Part shown: piece by piece, positions 54,003-61,954 of the stretch
Layout of the letters: the number at the start of each line of letters is the position of its first letter
Numbering within the stretch: position 1 is the stretch's first letter
DNA from: Sulfuritalea sp.
GTDB taxonomy: Bacteria; Pseudomonadota; Gammaproteobacteria; Burkholderiales; Rhodocyclaceae
Length of the DNA stretch: 64,000 nucleotides
NCBI GenBank assembly: GCA_016708585.1
Contig: JADJFK010000013.1
Span: 186,001 to 250,000 of the forward strand
Direction of reading: 5' to 3'
The notes under the pieces: generated by a model
Told to the model about the DNA's origin: nothing
Seen by the model: the letters and a program-made list of their open reading frames with translations, nothing else
Databases searched by the model: none
Made by a program: the position numbers and the translations under genes

Positions 54003-54592
54003 GCTGTTTCTCCCAGTATCAATGCGTCGATGGCATCGCACAGGCAGTGGATGGTCAACAGGTGGACTTCCTGGATGCGCGCGGTGCGCTCGGCCGGCAC
54101 GCAAAGGTGAATGTCATGGGGACCAAGCAGTGCGGCGATCGCGCCGCCCTGCTTGCCGGTGAGCGCGGCCACGGCGATGCCGTGCGCCTGGGCGGCGCGG
54201 ATGGCTTCGATCACGTTGGGCGAATTGCCCGAGGTCGAAATGGCCAGCAGCACGTCGCCGGGCTTGCCCAGCGCCCTGACCTGCTTGGCGAAGACGTCTT
54301 CGTAGCGATAGTCGTTGGCGATCGAGGTCAGGGTCGAGGTATCGGTGGTCAGCGCGATCGCCGCCAGCGGCGGGCGTTCCTTCTCGAAGCGGTTGAGCAT
54401 TTCGGCGGCGAAGTGCTGCGAATCCGCGGCCGAACCGCCGTTGCCGCAGGCCATCACCTTGCCGCCGGCCGCCAGGCTGTGCACCATGCGACGCGCGGCA
54501 GCTTCGATCGGCGCGGCCATGGCGGCCAGCGCAGCGAGCTTGACCTGGGCGCTGTCCTCGAAGTGTTGCTGGATGCGTTGCGCGATTGACAT
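53999..54592 (-). CDS. gmhA: SIS-domain phosphoheptose isomerase (GmhA/DiaA family)
   Basis: A 197-aa SIS protein: MACGNGGSAADSQHFAAEM, LTTDTSTLTSIANDY, LLAISTSGNSPNVIEAI and ARIQEVHLLTIHCLCDAID with the Gln and His of GmhA. It converts sedoheptulose 7-phosphate to heptose 7-phosphate. The locus position is that of DiaA, a DnaA-binding paralogue in E. coli, so that role cannot be excluded. The nearby rfaE2 supports GmhA. It is upstream of dolP and overlaps it. Confidence 0.85.
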   Translation of the reverse strand: MSIAQRIQQHFEDSAQVKLAALAAMAAPIEAAARRMVHSLAAGGKVMACGNGGSAADSQHFAAEMLNRFEKERPPLAAIALTTDTSTLTSIANDYRYEDVFAKQVRALGKPGDVLLAISTSGNSPNVIEAIRAAQAHGIAVAALTGKQGGAIAALLGPHDIHLCVPAERTARIQEVHLLTIHCLCDAIDALILGETA

Positions 54593-54673
54593 GGAAAGAG
54601 TCTTGCTGCGTCGGTTGAGGTTATCGGTTCAGGATAGCGTGCCGGGCCCCGGTTCGAGGCCGGAACAGGGCGC

Positions 54674-55057
54674 CTAGAGTACAACAAATACTTCGATCAG
54701 CACCCGCTGCCATGGGTTCCGGTGTTCGCGCAATTTCGCGATGCGGGCGTCCACCGGCTCGCCGCGGTCCAGCGCCGCCGCGACGGCGCGGTTTTCGGCG
54801 CGCGGCAGGTAGCCCAGCTTCTGCCCGCGCCACTCGACGCGCACCGCGTTGCCGTCATGCGGGTTGTCGGCTTCGCGCACCAGCGCCAGCCGGTCGCCTG
54901 CGCGCATGTCCTGCCACAGGGTTTCGCCCGCGTGGTACTGAAAGCCCGCCAGCGGCGAGCTTTGCACCAGGATGCGGACCTCGGCGGCCAGCGCGCCAAG
55001 GCTGACGGCGAGGCCGAAGCCGAGCGGCAGCAATAATCTAGTCAGCATTGAAGGCAT
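54674..55057 (-). CDS. Secreted stand-alone HIRAN-domain protein
   Basis: A 127-aa protein with a signal peptide (LTRLLLPLGFGLAVSLGALAA) and then a complete HIRAN domain of about 95 residues: VQSSPLAGFQYHAGETLWQDM, DRLALVREADNPHDGNAVRVEW and KLGYLPRAENRAVAAALDRG. HIRAN domains usually occur in DNA-repair helicases and bind DNA ends; here there is no other domain and the protein is probably exported. It overlaps the end of yraN by 20 bp. Confidence 0.85.
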   Translation of the reverse strand: MPSMLTRLLLPLGFGLAVSLGALAAEVRILVQSSPLAGFQYHAGETLWQDMRAGDRLALVREADNPHDGNAVRVEWRGQKLGYLPRAENRAVAAALDRGEPVDARIAKLREHRNPWQRVLIEVFVVL

Positions 55058-55397
55058 CGCGCAGCCATTCGATGTTTTCCGGTTCGAGGCCGTCGAGCAG
55101 GATGCAGTCGAAGCGGCACGGCGTTTCGCCGTGGCGCAGCAGCCAGTGCCGCGCGGCGAGGATCAGGCGCGCCTGCTTGGCGGCGGTGATGCTGGCAGCG
55201 GCGCCGCCGAAATCGCCGCGGCTGCGCAGGCGCACTTCGACGAACACCGTGGTCCTGCCGTCGCGGCAGACCAGGTCGATCTCGCCGCCGCGGACGCGGA
55301 AATTGCGCTCGACCAGCGTGAGTCCCCGGCGTTGCAGGTAATCGGCGGCCAGCTGTTCGCCGGCCGCGCCTTTGGACTGTGCAAGAATGCCGGACAT
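55038..55397 (-). CDS. yraN: YraN-family (UPF0102) nuclease-fold protein
   Basis: A 119-aa endonuclease-like protein: GAAGEQLAADYLQRRGLTLV, RNFRVRGGEIDLVCRDGRTTVFVEVRLRS with the E-x-D-x(n)-E-V-K-like nuclease core (here EVR), and RFDCILLDG. Role unknown, possibly in DNA processing. ATG 55397 is inside the divergent rsmI start region, so the two starts overlap by about 10 bp. It begins the yraN-HIRAN-gmhA-dolP-rfaE2 transcript. Confidence 0.9.
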   Translation of the reverse strand: MSGILAQSKGAAGEQLAADYLQRRGLTLVERNFRVRGGEIDLVCRDGRTTVFVEVRLRSRGDFGGAAASITAAKQARLILAARHWLLRHGETPCRFDCILLDGLEPENIEWLRDAFNAD

Positions 55398-56235
55398 GGA
55401 AAATGCATTGTATGTCGTCGCCACGCCGATCGGGAATCTCGGCGACATCAGCCTGCGTGCGCTGGAAACCCTGCGCGGCGTCGATCTGGTCGCCTGCGAG
55501 GACACGCGCCACGCCCGGCACCTGCTCGACCACCACGGCATCAAGGTGCCGACCCTGGCGCTGCACCAGCACAACGAAAACGAGGCCGCCGAAAAGCTGG
55601 TGCGCCTGCTGGGCGAAGGCAAGGCTGTGGCGCTGGTGTCCGACGCCGGCACGCCCGGAGTTTCCGATCCCGGTGCGCGTGCGGTCGCCGCAGTGCGCGC
55701 CGCGGGCTTCCGCGTGATCCCCCTGCCGGGGCCGAATGCCGCAATCGCAGCGCTGTCGGCGGCGGGGCTGAGCGAGCCGCGTTTCCTCTTCGTCGGCTTC
55801 CTGCCCGCAAAAGTCGGCGCCCGCGGCACGGCGATCCGGGAGCTGGGGGCCGTAGACGCGGCGCTGGTGTTCTACGAGGCGCCACACCGGGTGGTTGAAA
55901 CCGTGGACGAACTGGCCGAACTGCTGGAGCCGCAGCGCGAGATCGTCATCGCCCGCGAATTGACCAAGCTGTTCGAGGAGATCGAGCGCATGCCGCTGGC
56001 CGACGCCCCGGCCTGGCTCGCGGCGGATGCCAATCGCCAGCGCGGCGAATTCGTGCTGGTGGTGTCCGCTCCGCCGCCGCGCGAGGGCATGGACGTCGAA
56101 ACCGAGCGTGTGCTGGTTGCCTTGCTCGCCGAACTGCCGGTCAAGCAGGCGGCCAAGCTCGCCGCCGAAATCACCGGTCAGCCGAAGAACGCACTCTACG
56201 CGCGGGCGCTGGAACTGAAAGACGGCCCCGTATAA
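55387..56235 (+). CDS. rsmI: 16S rRNA 2'-O-ribose C1402 methyltransferase RsmI
   Basis: A 282-aa tetrapyrrole-methylase-fold protein: LYVVATPIGNLGDISLRALE, VACEDTRHARHLL, LVSDAGTPGVSDPG, VIPLPGPNAAIAALSAAGL, GFLPAKVGARG, VFYEAPHRVVETVDELAE and REIVIARELTKLFEEIERM. It methylates C1402 of 16S rRNA. ATG 55387 or 55396 both give family length. Bases 55806-55835 match the dispersed repeat. It is divergent from yraN. Confidence 0.94.
   Translation: MPDMENALYVVATPIGNLGDISLRALETLRGVDLVACEDTRHARHLLDHHGIKVPTLALHQHNENEAAEKLVRLLGEGKAVALVSDAGTPGVSDPGARAVAAVRAAGFRVIPLPGPNAAIAALSAAGLSEPRFLFVGFLPAKVGARGTAIRELGAVDAALVFYEAPHRVVETVDELAELLEPQREIVIARELTKLFEEIERMPLADAPAWLAADANRQRGEFVLVVSAPPPREGMDVETERVLVALLAELPVKQAAKLAAEITGQPKNALYARALELKDGPV
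55806..55835 (+). repeat. Dispersed repeat, copy inside rsmI
   Basis: GCAAAAGTCGGCGCC then CGCGGCACGGCGATC matches the non-coding copies at about 20 of 26 positions and encodes the conserved AKVGARGTAI loop of RsmI. Convergence by protein conservation is possible. Confidence 0.4.
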
Positions 56236-56242
56236 TTCGTCC
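56231..56242 (+). promoter_or_regulatory. TATAAT box directly upstream of pyrC
   Basis: A perfect TATAAT (56231-56236) sits 6 bp before the pyrC ATG, overlapping the rsmI stop. No -35 of note is seen. If used, transcription would start at or near the ATG (leaderless message). Confidence 0.45.
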
Positions 56243-57277
56243 ATGCAAACCCTGACACTGACCCGCCCCGACGACTGGCATTTGCACCTGCGCGACGGCG
56301 CCGCGCTGGCTGCCGTGCTGCCCGACACCGCGCGCCGTTTCGCCCGCGCCATCGTCATGCCCAACCTGAAGCCGCCGGTGACCACGGTGGCGCTGGCGGC
56401 GGCCTATCGCGACAGGATTCTCGCGGCGCTACCGGCAGGGATGAGTTTTACGCCCTTGATGACCCTGTATCTGACCGACAACATGCCTGCGGCGGAAATC
56501 GACGCGGTGAAGGCCAGCGGCTTCGTCCATGCGATCAAGCTTTATCCCGCCGGCGCCACCACCAATTCGGACGCCGGCGTCAGCGACCTGAAGAAATGCG
56601 CGGCGACGCTGGCGCGCATGGAGCAGCTTGGCGTGCCGCTGCTGGTGCATGGCGAAGTTACGGACCCGGCGGTGGACATCTTCGATCGCGAGGCGGTGTT
56701 CATCGATAGCGTATTGCGGCCGCTGCTGCGCGAGTTTCCGAAGTTGAAGCTGGTGCTCGAACACATCACCACCCGCGACGGCATAACCTTCGTGCTGGAA
56801 CACGGTCCCAATGTGGCGGGTACCCTGACCGCGCATCACCTGCTGCTCAACCGCAACGCGATCTTCGCCGGCGGCATCCGTCCGCACAATTACTGCCTGC
56901 CGGTGCTGAAGCGCGAAAGCCACCGCCAGGCGCTGGTCGCCGCGGCGATCTCGGGCAACCCGAAGTTCTTCCTCGGCACCGATTCGGCGCCGCACGGACA
57001 AAGCACCAAGGAGGCGGCTTGCGGCTGCGCCGGTTGCTACACCGCGCATGCCGGCATCGAGTTGTATGCCGAGGTATTCGGTGCGGCGGGGGCGCTGGAC
57101 AAGCTGGAAGCCTTCGCCAGCTTCTTCGGCCCCGATTGGTACGGGCTGCCGCGCAACACGGAGAAGATCACCCTGCGGCGCGAGGCGATGGCGGTTCCGG
57201 CCAGCATTGATTACCTCCCCGGCGACCGGCTGGTGCCGCTGCGCGCGGGGGAAACGGTGGCCTGGCAATTCGCTTGA
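56243..57277 (+). CDS. pyrC: Dihydroorotase
   Basis: A 344-aa metal-dependent hydrolase of the E. coli PyrC type. It closes carbamoyl-aspartate to dihydroorotate in pyrimidine synthesis. Motifs are RPDDWHLHLRDGAALAAVLP (His-x-His metal site), MPNLKPPVTT, IKLYPAGATTNSDAG (carboxylated Lys), LVHGEVTD, LEHITTRDG and LGTDSAPHGQSTKE. The start ATG is 7 bp after rsmI with no ribosome site. A DUF3025 gene follows. Confidence 0.95.
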   Translation: MQTLTLTRPDDWHLHLRDGAALAAVLPDTARRFARAIVMPNLKPPVTTVALAAAYRDRILAALPAGMSFTPLMTLYLTDNMPAAEIDAVKASGFVHAIKLYPAGATTNSDAGVSDLKKCAATLARMEQLGVPLLVHGEVTDPAVDIFDREAVFIDSVLRPLLREFPKLKLVLEHITTRDGITFVLEHGPNVAGTLTAHHLLLNRNAIFAGGIRPHNYCLPVLKRESHRQALVAAAISGNPKFFLGTDSAPHGQSTKEAACGCAGCYTAHAGIELYAEVFGAAGALDKLEAFASFFGPDWYGLPRNTEKITLRREAMAVPASIDYLPGDRLVPLRAGETVAWQFA

Positions 57278-57287
57278 CCGCCGTGAC

Positions 57288-58115
57288 GTGAGCACCTTCC
57301 CGCAAGGGGCTACTGCGCTGCATGACGTTCCGGCCTTGCATCCGCTGTCGGCTTTTCTGGCGCCGTGGCTGGCCGACGGGGTTCCTGATCTCGATGTCTT
57401 GAATGAGCTTGCCGCGCGGTGTGCGCTGGTCAGCGGCAGCGGTGCTTCCCTGCGCTTTGTCCGGCCCGTCGCGGACGACCGGGGCTACGAGGAGCGTGCT
57501 TACCGCGAGGGCACGATCGCCACGCGTCCCGGCAACCGGCATGATCTGTTCAATGCGCTGATCTGGCTCGCCTTCCCGCGCAGCAAGGCGGCGCTCAACC
57601 GGCGCCACCATGACTCCCTGGTGCTGGCGCGAACGGCCGGCAGCACCGGACGCGGCACCCTGCGCGACGCGCTGACGCAGTTCGACGAATGCGGTGTCGT
57701 CGTTGCGGGCACGGCGCCGGATCTGTGGCGGGCGCTGGGCGAACATCGCTGGCGCGAGGTTTTCGTCGAGCGGCGCGACGAGCTGCTGCACAGCACCCGC
57801 TTCATCGTCTTCGGTCACGCCAGCCATGACGCACTGGCGATGCCCTTCATCGGCCTCTGCGGCAAGGCGTTGTTCGTCGAAGTCGATGTGACCTGGCTGG
57901 GCTTGCCGGCGTTGGCTGCCCTGGCTGCGCTCGACGCGCGCCTCGCGGCACGTTTCGTCAGCGATGATTTTTCCCCACGCGACTGGCAGCCCTTGCCGCT
58001 GCTCGGCATCCCCGGTGCCGCGGCGGACAACGAACAGCCGGATTACTACGATGACACGCGCCAGTTTCGCCCGGCGCGTACAATGCCCCCGGGAAGTTCG
58101 CCAGGCAACCGCTGA
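57288..58115 (+). CDS. DUF3025 family protein
   Basis: A 275-aa soluble protein. Segments recognised as DUF3025: GYEERAYREGTIATRPGNRHDLFNALIWLAFPRSKAALN (start shown), DALTQFDECGVVV, HSTRFIVFGHASHDAL and a C-terminal FSPRDWQPLPLLGIPGAAAD. No function is known. The GTG start 57288 follows pyrC by 10 bp and is preferred. The last 25 bases overlap rnpB, whose -10 lies inside this gene. Confidence 0.82.
   Translation: MSTFPQGATALHDVPALHPLSAFLAPWLADGVPDLDVLNELAARCALVSGSGASLRFVRPVADDRGYEERAYREGTIATRPGNRHDLFNALIWLAFPRSKAALNRRHHDSLVLARTAGSTGRGTLRDALTQFDECGVVVAGTAPDLWRALGEHRWREVFVERRDELLHSTRFIVFGHASHDALAMPFIGLCGKALFVEVDVTWLGLPALAALAALDARLAARFVSDDFSPRDWQPLPLLGIPGAAADNEQPDYYDDTRQFRPARTMPPGSSPGNR
58079..58084 (+). 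promoter_or_regulatory. -10 box of rnpB
   Basis: TACAAT lies 6 bp before the predicted 5' end of RNase P RNA, inside the DUF3025 coding region. No standard -35 is visible; ATGACA at 58051 is 22 bp upstream. Confidence 0.4.
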
Positions 58116-58452
58116 TCGCGCAATCGATTGGAGGAAAGTCCGGGCTCCACAGGGCGGGATGCCGGCTAACGGCCGGGCGCAGCAAGTCGAAAGACCCAAG
58201 GCGACGGAAAGTGCAACAGAAAGATACCGCCGATGGCCGCAAGGCACAGGCAAGGGTGAAATGGCGAGGTAAGAGCTCACCGCGGACGTGGCAACACGGA
58301 CGGCATGGCAAACCCCATCCGGAGCAAGGCCAAATAGGGGAGCATTGGCGCGGCCCGCGTCGCTCCCGGGTAGGCTGCTAGAGGCCGTCGGTAACGGCGG
58401 TCCCAGAGGAATGGTTGCCCACGACAGAACCCGGCTTATCGGCGGACTTCCC
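58091..58452 (+). ncRNA. rnpB: RNase P RNA (type A)
   Basis: The RNA component of RNase P, which cuts 5' leaders from tRNA precursors. About 362 nt. Universal pieces are GGAGGAAAGTCCGGGCTCC, AGGTAAGAGCTCACCGCG, GGCATGGCAAACCCC, AGGCTGCTAGAGG, AGAGGAATGG and GACAGAACCCGGCTTATCGG. Helix P1 is visible: GGGAAGTTCGCC at the 5' end pairs with GGCGGACTTCCC at 58441-58452. Ends are set from P1. Its 5' end overlaps the DUF3025 gene. Confidence 0.97.
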
Positions 58453-58476
58453 ACCAATCGCTTTGCGATTGGTGGG
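58450..58476 (+). terminator. Hairpin at the end of rnpB
   Basis: CCCACCAATCGC, a 3-base loop and GCGATTGGTGGG form a perfect 12-bp stem; the first bases overlap P1. It is followed by AGCCATTTTAT rather than a pure T tract. Confidence 0.7.
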
Positions 58477-58563
58477 AGCCATTTTATGGGCTATCCCCCC
58501 GCCCCCTTTCAGGGAAAGGGGGTGACGGAGTCAGGCCGCCTGCGGCGGCATGGGGAAGGGCGG

Positions 58564-58591
58564 AAAAGTCGGCGCCGACGGCACGGCAATT
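58564..58591 (+). repeat. Dispersed ~28-bp repeat, copy beside uspA
   Basis: AAAAGTCGGCGCCGACGGCACGGCAATT contains the perfect palindrome GTCGGCGCCGAC. It ends where the convergent uspA stop codon begins, after a GC- and AG-rich 87-bp stretch without a gene. Confidence 0.65.
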
Positions 58592-59019
58592 CAGCGTATC
58601 AGCAGTACGGGAACCCTGGACAGATGCACTACCTTCATCGCCACCGATCCCAGCAGGGTGCCGGTCAGGCCGCTGTGGCCGCGGGTGCCGATCAGGATCA
58701 GGGTGCAGTCGTGGTTTTCGGCGAAGTCCGCGATGGCCGAAGCCGCGTCGCCGACCAGCACATGGAGTTCAGGGATCAGGCTGGCCGCTGTCAGTTGGTA
58801 ACGGGCAGCGGCAAGCGCTTTCATGCCGGCTTCGAGATGGAATCCACGCAGCGTTTCGGCGTCGATGAAGCGCCCGATGTCACCGGGCAGCGCCGCCTGC
58901 ACGTTGATCAGGTGGATCTGCGGCGGCTCGCGATACTCCGCGACGTGCCTTACGATCCACGCGACGGAATGCAGCGCGATGTCGGAGCCGTCGATCGGCA
59001 CCAGCCATTTTTGGGTCAT
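58591..59019 (-). CDS. Universal stress protein
   Basis: A 142-aa UspA-fold protein: KWLVPIDGSDIALHSVAWIV at the start and the ATP-binding end GTRGHSGLTGTLLGSVAMKV, then HLSRVPVLLIR. The full G-x2-G-x9-G-S pattern is present, so it probably binds ATP. ATG 59019 overlaps the terC stop by 4 bp, so the two are coupled. Confidence 0.9.
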   Translation of the reverse strand: MTQKWLVPIDGSDIALHSVAWIVRHVAEYREPPQIHLINVQAALPGDIGRFIDAETLRGFHLEAGMKALAAARYQLTAASLIPELHVLVGDAASAIADFAENHDCTLILIGTRGHSGLTGTLLGSVAMKVVHLSRVPVLLIR

Positions 59020-59741
59020 GATGAGCCTTTCGTGGAATCGCCCGCTGTCAGTTCGATAGCGGCGCGCGGCGCGGTCCGCGCTGCCAGCCACTTGCCGATG
59101 ACAATCACCAGCAAGGCCCCGGCGGCGGACATCAGCTGCTTGGGATAGGGGATGCCGTCGAACAGCCCGGCCGGCAGGGCGGGATCGCTGACCATCATGC
59201 CGCCGCCGATCCAGCCCAGCAGGGCGCCGCCGGCGGTGATCACGATCGGGTAGCGGTCCATCAGCTTCAGCACCAGCTGGCTGCCCCAGACCACGATCGG
59301 GATCGAGACCAGGATGCCGAAGGTGACCAGCAGCATGCTGCCGTTGGCGGCGCCCGCAACGGCGATCACATTGTCCAGGCTCATCACCGCGTCGGCGACG
59401 ATGATGGTCTTGATCGCGCCGGCCAGGTTGGTCGACGCCGCGACGTCGCCGTGGGCGTCCTCCTCGGGCAGCAGCAGCTTGACGCCGATCCAGAACAGCA
59501 GCAGCGCGCCGACGATCTTGAGCCAGGGAATCGCCAGCAGTTGCAGGGCGAAGAAGATCAGCACGATGCGCAGGCCGATGGCGCCCATCACGCCCCAGAA
59601 GATGCCCTTCTTGCGTTGTTCGGGCGGCAGCTTGCGGCAGGCCAGGGCGATGACGACGGCGTTGTCGCCGCCGAGCAGGATGTCGATCAGGATGATCTGC
59701 AGTACCGCGATCCAGAAGGCGGCGGTGGTGATGTCGAGCAT
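59016..59741 (-). CDS. TerC family membrane protein
   Basis: A 241-aa TerC/Alx-like protein with about seven TM helices. Conserved acidic motifs lie in ILIDILLGGDNAVVIALACR and IVADAVMSLDNVIAVAGAANG. TerC proteins are linked to manganese export and to metalation of secreted enzymes. It is co-transcribed with the uspA gene. The 30-bp gap before it contains no terminator. Confidence 0.9.
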   Translation of the reverse strand: MLDITTAAFWIAVLQIILIDILLGGDNAVVIALACRKLPPEQRKKGIFWGVMGAIGLRIVLIFFALQLLAIPWLKIVGALLLFWIGVKLLLPEEDAHGDVAASTNLAGAIKTIIVADAVMSLDNVIAVAGAANGSMLLVTFGILVSIPIVVWGSQLVLKLMDRYPIVITAGGALLGWIGGGMMVSDPALPAGLFDGIPYPKQLMSAAGALLVIVIGKWLAARTAPRAAIELTAGDSTKGSS

Positions 59742-59771
59742 GGTTTTGGGAGAGGCGTCGGGGGTTGGAGT

Positions 59772-60563
59772 TTAGCGCTTGCGCGGGACTCGGGTGGCCA
59801 GTCGGGCACCATCGATGTCGAGTGCCAGCGGGATACCCAGGCGGCCGGCGGCGCCGCGCAGGTGTTCGAGCGCGCGTTTGCGGGCCGCTTCCGCATCGCC
59901 CTGGGCGATTGCCTCGAGCAAGGCGCGGTGTTCGAGTTGGGAGGCCTGCGGCAGCCGGAGCCGGAGACTGGTGTCATGCCACGCCAGCTTCCGCGAATCG
60001 GAAAAGTGCCGGCCGAGGAATTCGACCAGGCGGCCGATGTAGGCGTTGTGCGTGGCGCGCGCCAGGGCGATGTGGAAATTGTCGTCCGCCACGGTTCCGT
60101 CGACGCCGCTTTCCAATGCATCATCCATCGCCTGCAGGTGCTCGGTCATCGCGCTCAGGTCCTTGTCGTCGCGACGCTGGGCGGCGAGTTCGGCGACCGC
60201 GCCCTCGACCATGGCGCGCAGTTCGAAGATGTCGCGCAGTTCGTCGAGTTCCGGGCCGGCGCCCTGCCAGAAGCGCAGGTTGATGGCCTTCGGCGCCACG
60301 GCAACGAAGGCCCCCGACCCCTGCCGGGTTTCGATCAGGCCGTCGGCCTTGAGCCGGGCGATGGCTTCGCGCACCACGGCGCGACTGACGCCGAAGGCCT
60401 CGCCCAGGGCTTTTTCCGTCGGCAGGCGGTCGCCGGGTTTGAGGTCGCCGCGGCTGATGCGGCGCTGCAGATCACCCGAAACCTCTTCGGAGAGGCGCAA
60501 GGGCCGCGTAATGCGGCCGATTTCGGTGGTCTGGTCGGCGGTCGGCGGGGCGGGTGTTGGCAT
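59772..60563 (-). CDS. GntR/FadR-family (FCD) transcription regulator
   Basis: A 263-aa regulator. The winged helix-turn-helix covers 25-90 (PGDRLPTEKALGEAFGVSRA and EAIARLKADGLIETRQGSGAF). The FCD ligand domain (115-240) has the metal-binding residues in DDNFHIALARATHN, SQLEHRALLEAI and KRALEHLRG. FCD regulators sense carboxylates such as lactate, glycolate or pyruvate. Divergent from the TRAP operon; TTGTCAGACAA between them suits autoregulation. Ligand inferred only. Confidence 0.9.
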   Translation of the reverse strand: MPTPAPPTADQTTEIGRITRPLRLSEEVSGDLQRRISRGDLKPGDRLPTEKALGEAFGVSRAVVREAIARLKADGLIETRQGSGAFVAVAPKAINLRFWQGAGPELDELRDIFELRAMVEGAVAELAAQRRDDKDLSAMTEHLQAMDDALESGVDGTVADDNFHIALARATHNAYIGRLVEFLGRHFSDSRKLAWHDTSLRLRLPQASQLEHRALLEAIAQGDAEAARKRALEHLRGAAGRLGIPLALDIDGARLATRVPRKR

Positions 60564-60587
60564 GGGAATTTATTTCTAGTTGTCCTA

Positions 60588-60617
60588 TTGTCAGACAAAT
60601 CCTCTTTCTGGTAAAGT
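60588..60617 (+). promoter_or_regulatory. TRAP operon promoter and FadR-type operator
   Basis: TTGTCAGACAA (60588-60598) is the same palindrome as at 27956-27966, read on the other strand. TTGTCA (60588-60593), 18 bp and TAAAGT (60612-60617) form the likely rightward promoter. CTGACA with TAAATT could serve the divergent regulator gene. Confidence 0.65.
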
Positions 60618-60718
60618 GGTTTCGTCAGTCGCAGTTCCGAGGATACAAATTCCAAGATCGCAGGCCGTCACGGCATTCGCCGAAGCCGCCGCACCCGACA
60701 TTTCCACAGGAGGAGTCC

Positions 60719-61879
60719 ATGTCCGACACCAAGCAACCCGAACAGAAACCGTCCCGCCGCAAGTTCCTCGCCGCCGCCGTCACCGGCAGCGTCGGGGCCG
60801 CCGCCGCGGGTTTCCCGATGATCGCCAAGGCCCAGGCCGGCCCGATCAACATGCGCTGGCAGAGCACCTGGCCGGCGAAAGACATCTTCCACGAATACGC
60901 GCTGGACTTCGCCAAGAAGGTCAATGACATGACCGGCGGCGACCTCAAGATCGAGGTGCTGCCGGCCGGTTCGGTGGTGCCCGCCTTCGGCCTGCTCGAG
61001 GCCGTGTCGAAGGGCACGCTCGACGGCGGCCACGGCGTTCTCGGCTACCACTACGGCAAGCAGAATGCGCTGGCGCTGTGGAATTCCGGCCCGGCCTTCG
61101 GCATGGACGCCAACATGTTGCTCGCCTGGCACAAGTACGGCGGCGGCGCGGAGCTGCTGGCCAAGCTCTACGCCTCGATCGGCATCACCACGGTGCAGTC
61201 CTTCCTCTACGGCCCGATGGCGACCCAGCCCCTGGGCTGGTTCAAGAAGCCGGTCACCAAGCCGGAGGATTTCAAGGGCCTCAAGTTCCGCACCAACGGC
61301 CTCGCCATCGACTTGTTCACGGCCATGGGCGCGGCGGTGAATGCGCTGCCCGGCGGCGAAATCGTGCCGGCCATGGATCGCGGCCTGCTCGACGCGGCCG
61401 AATTCAACAACGCCACCTCCGACCGCCTGCTGGGCTTCCCCGACGTCTCGAAGATCTGCATGCTGCAGAGCTACCACCAGAGCGCCGAGACCTTCGAGAT
61501 CATGTTCAACAAGCCGAAGTACGATGCGCTGCCGGCAAAAATGCGGGCCATCATCGCCGGCGCCGTGGAAGCCGCCTCGGCCGACATGTCGTGGAAGGCC
61601 ATCGACCGCTACTCGAAGGACTACATCGAGCTGCAGACCAAGGACAAGGTCAAGTTCTACAAGACCCCGGATACGGTGCTGCAGAAGCAGCTTACGCTGT
61701 GGTCGGAGATCATGGAGAAGAAGTCGGCCGAGAACCCGCTGTTCAAGGAAATCGCCGCCTCGCAGCGCGCGTTTGCCGAGCGCGCGGTGAAGTGGGACCA
61801 GGACGTGTATGTCAGCCGGCGCATGGCGGTCAGCCACTTCTTCGGCGCCAAGCAGGGCGCACCCGCCAAGAAGGGTTGA
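60719..61879 (+). CDS. dctP: TRAP transporter substrate-binding protein (TakP-like)
   Basis: A 386-aa DctP-type protein with a twin-arginine signal (SRRKFLAAAVTGSVGAAAAG, cut near AKAQA). The mature domain has MRWQSTWPAKDIFHEYALDF, LPAGSVVPAFGLLEAVSKGT, KGLKFRTNGLAIDLFTAMG and PGGEIVPAMDRGLLDAAEF, with the conserved Arg of TRAP carboxylate binding. It resembles the mannitol/chloroaromatic-TakP branch that binds 2-oxo or 2-hydroxy acids. An excellent AGGAGGAG site precedes ATG 60719. A terminator hairpin separates it from dctQ. Confidence 0.9.
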   Translation: MSDTKQPEQKPSRRKFLAAAVTGSVGAAAAGFPMIAKAQAGPINMRWQSTWPAKDIFHEYALDFAKKVNDMTGGDLKIEVLPAGSVVPAFGLLEAVSKGTLDGGHGVLGYHYGKQNALALWNSGPAFGMDANMLLAWHKYGGGAELLAKLYASIGITTVQSFLYGPMATQPLGWFKKPVTKPEDFKGLKFRTNGLAIDLFTAMGAAVNALPGGEIVPAMDRGLLDAAEFNNATSDRLLGFPDVSKICMLQSYHQSAETFEIMFNKPKYDALPAKMRAIIAGAVEAASADMSWKAIDRYSKDYIELQTKDKVKFYKTPDTVLQKQLTLWSEIMEKKSAENPLFKEIAASQRAFAERAVKWDQDVYVSRRMAVSHFFGAKQGAPAKKG

Positions 61880-61902
61880 GGAGCTTCGCTTCTTGAGCAA
61901 CG

Positions 61903-61940
61903 TCAACCACCCGGGCCCGCTCCGGGTGGTTGATTTTTTT
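61903..61940 (+). terminator. Intrinsic terminator between dctP and dctQ
   Basis: TCAACCACCCGG and CCGGGTGGTTGA form a 12-bp stem followed by seven T. Located inside an operon, it should reduce transcription of dctQM relative to the binding protein. Confidence 0.88.
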
Positions 61941-61954
61941 CGGCAGGCCCCGCC

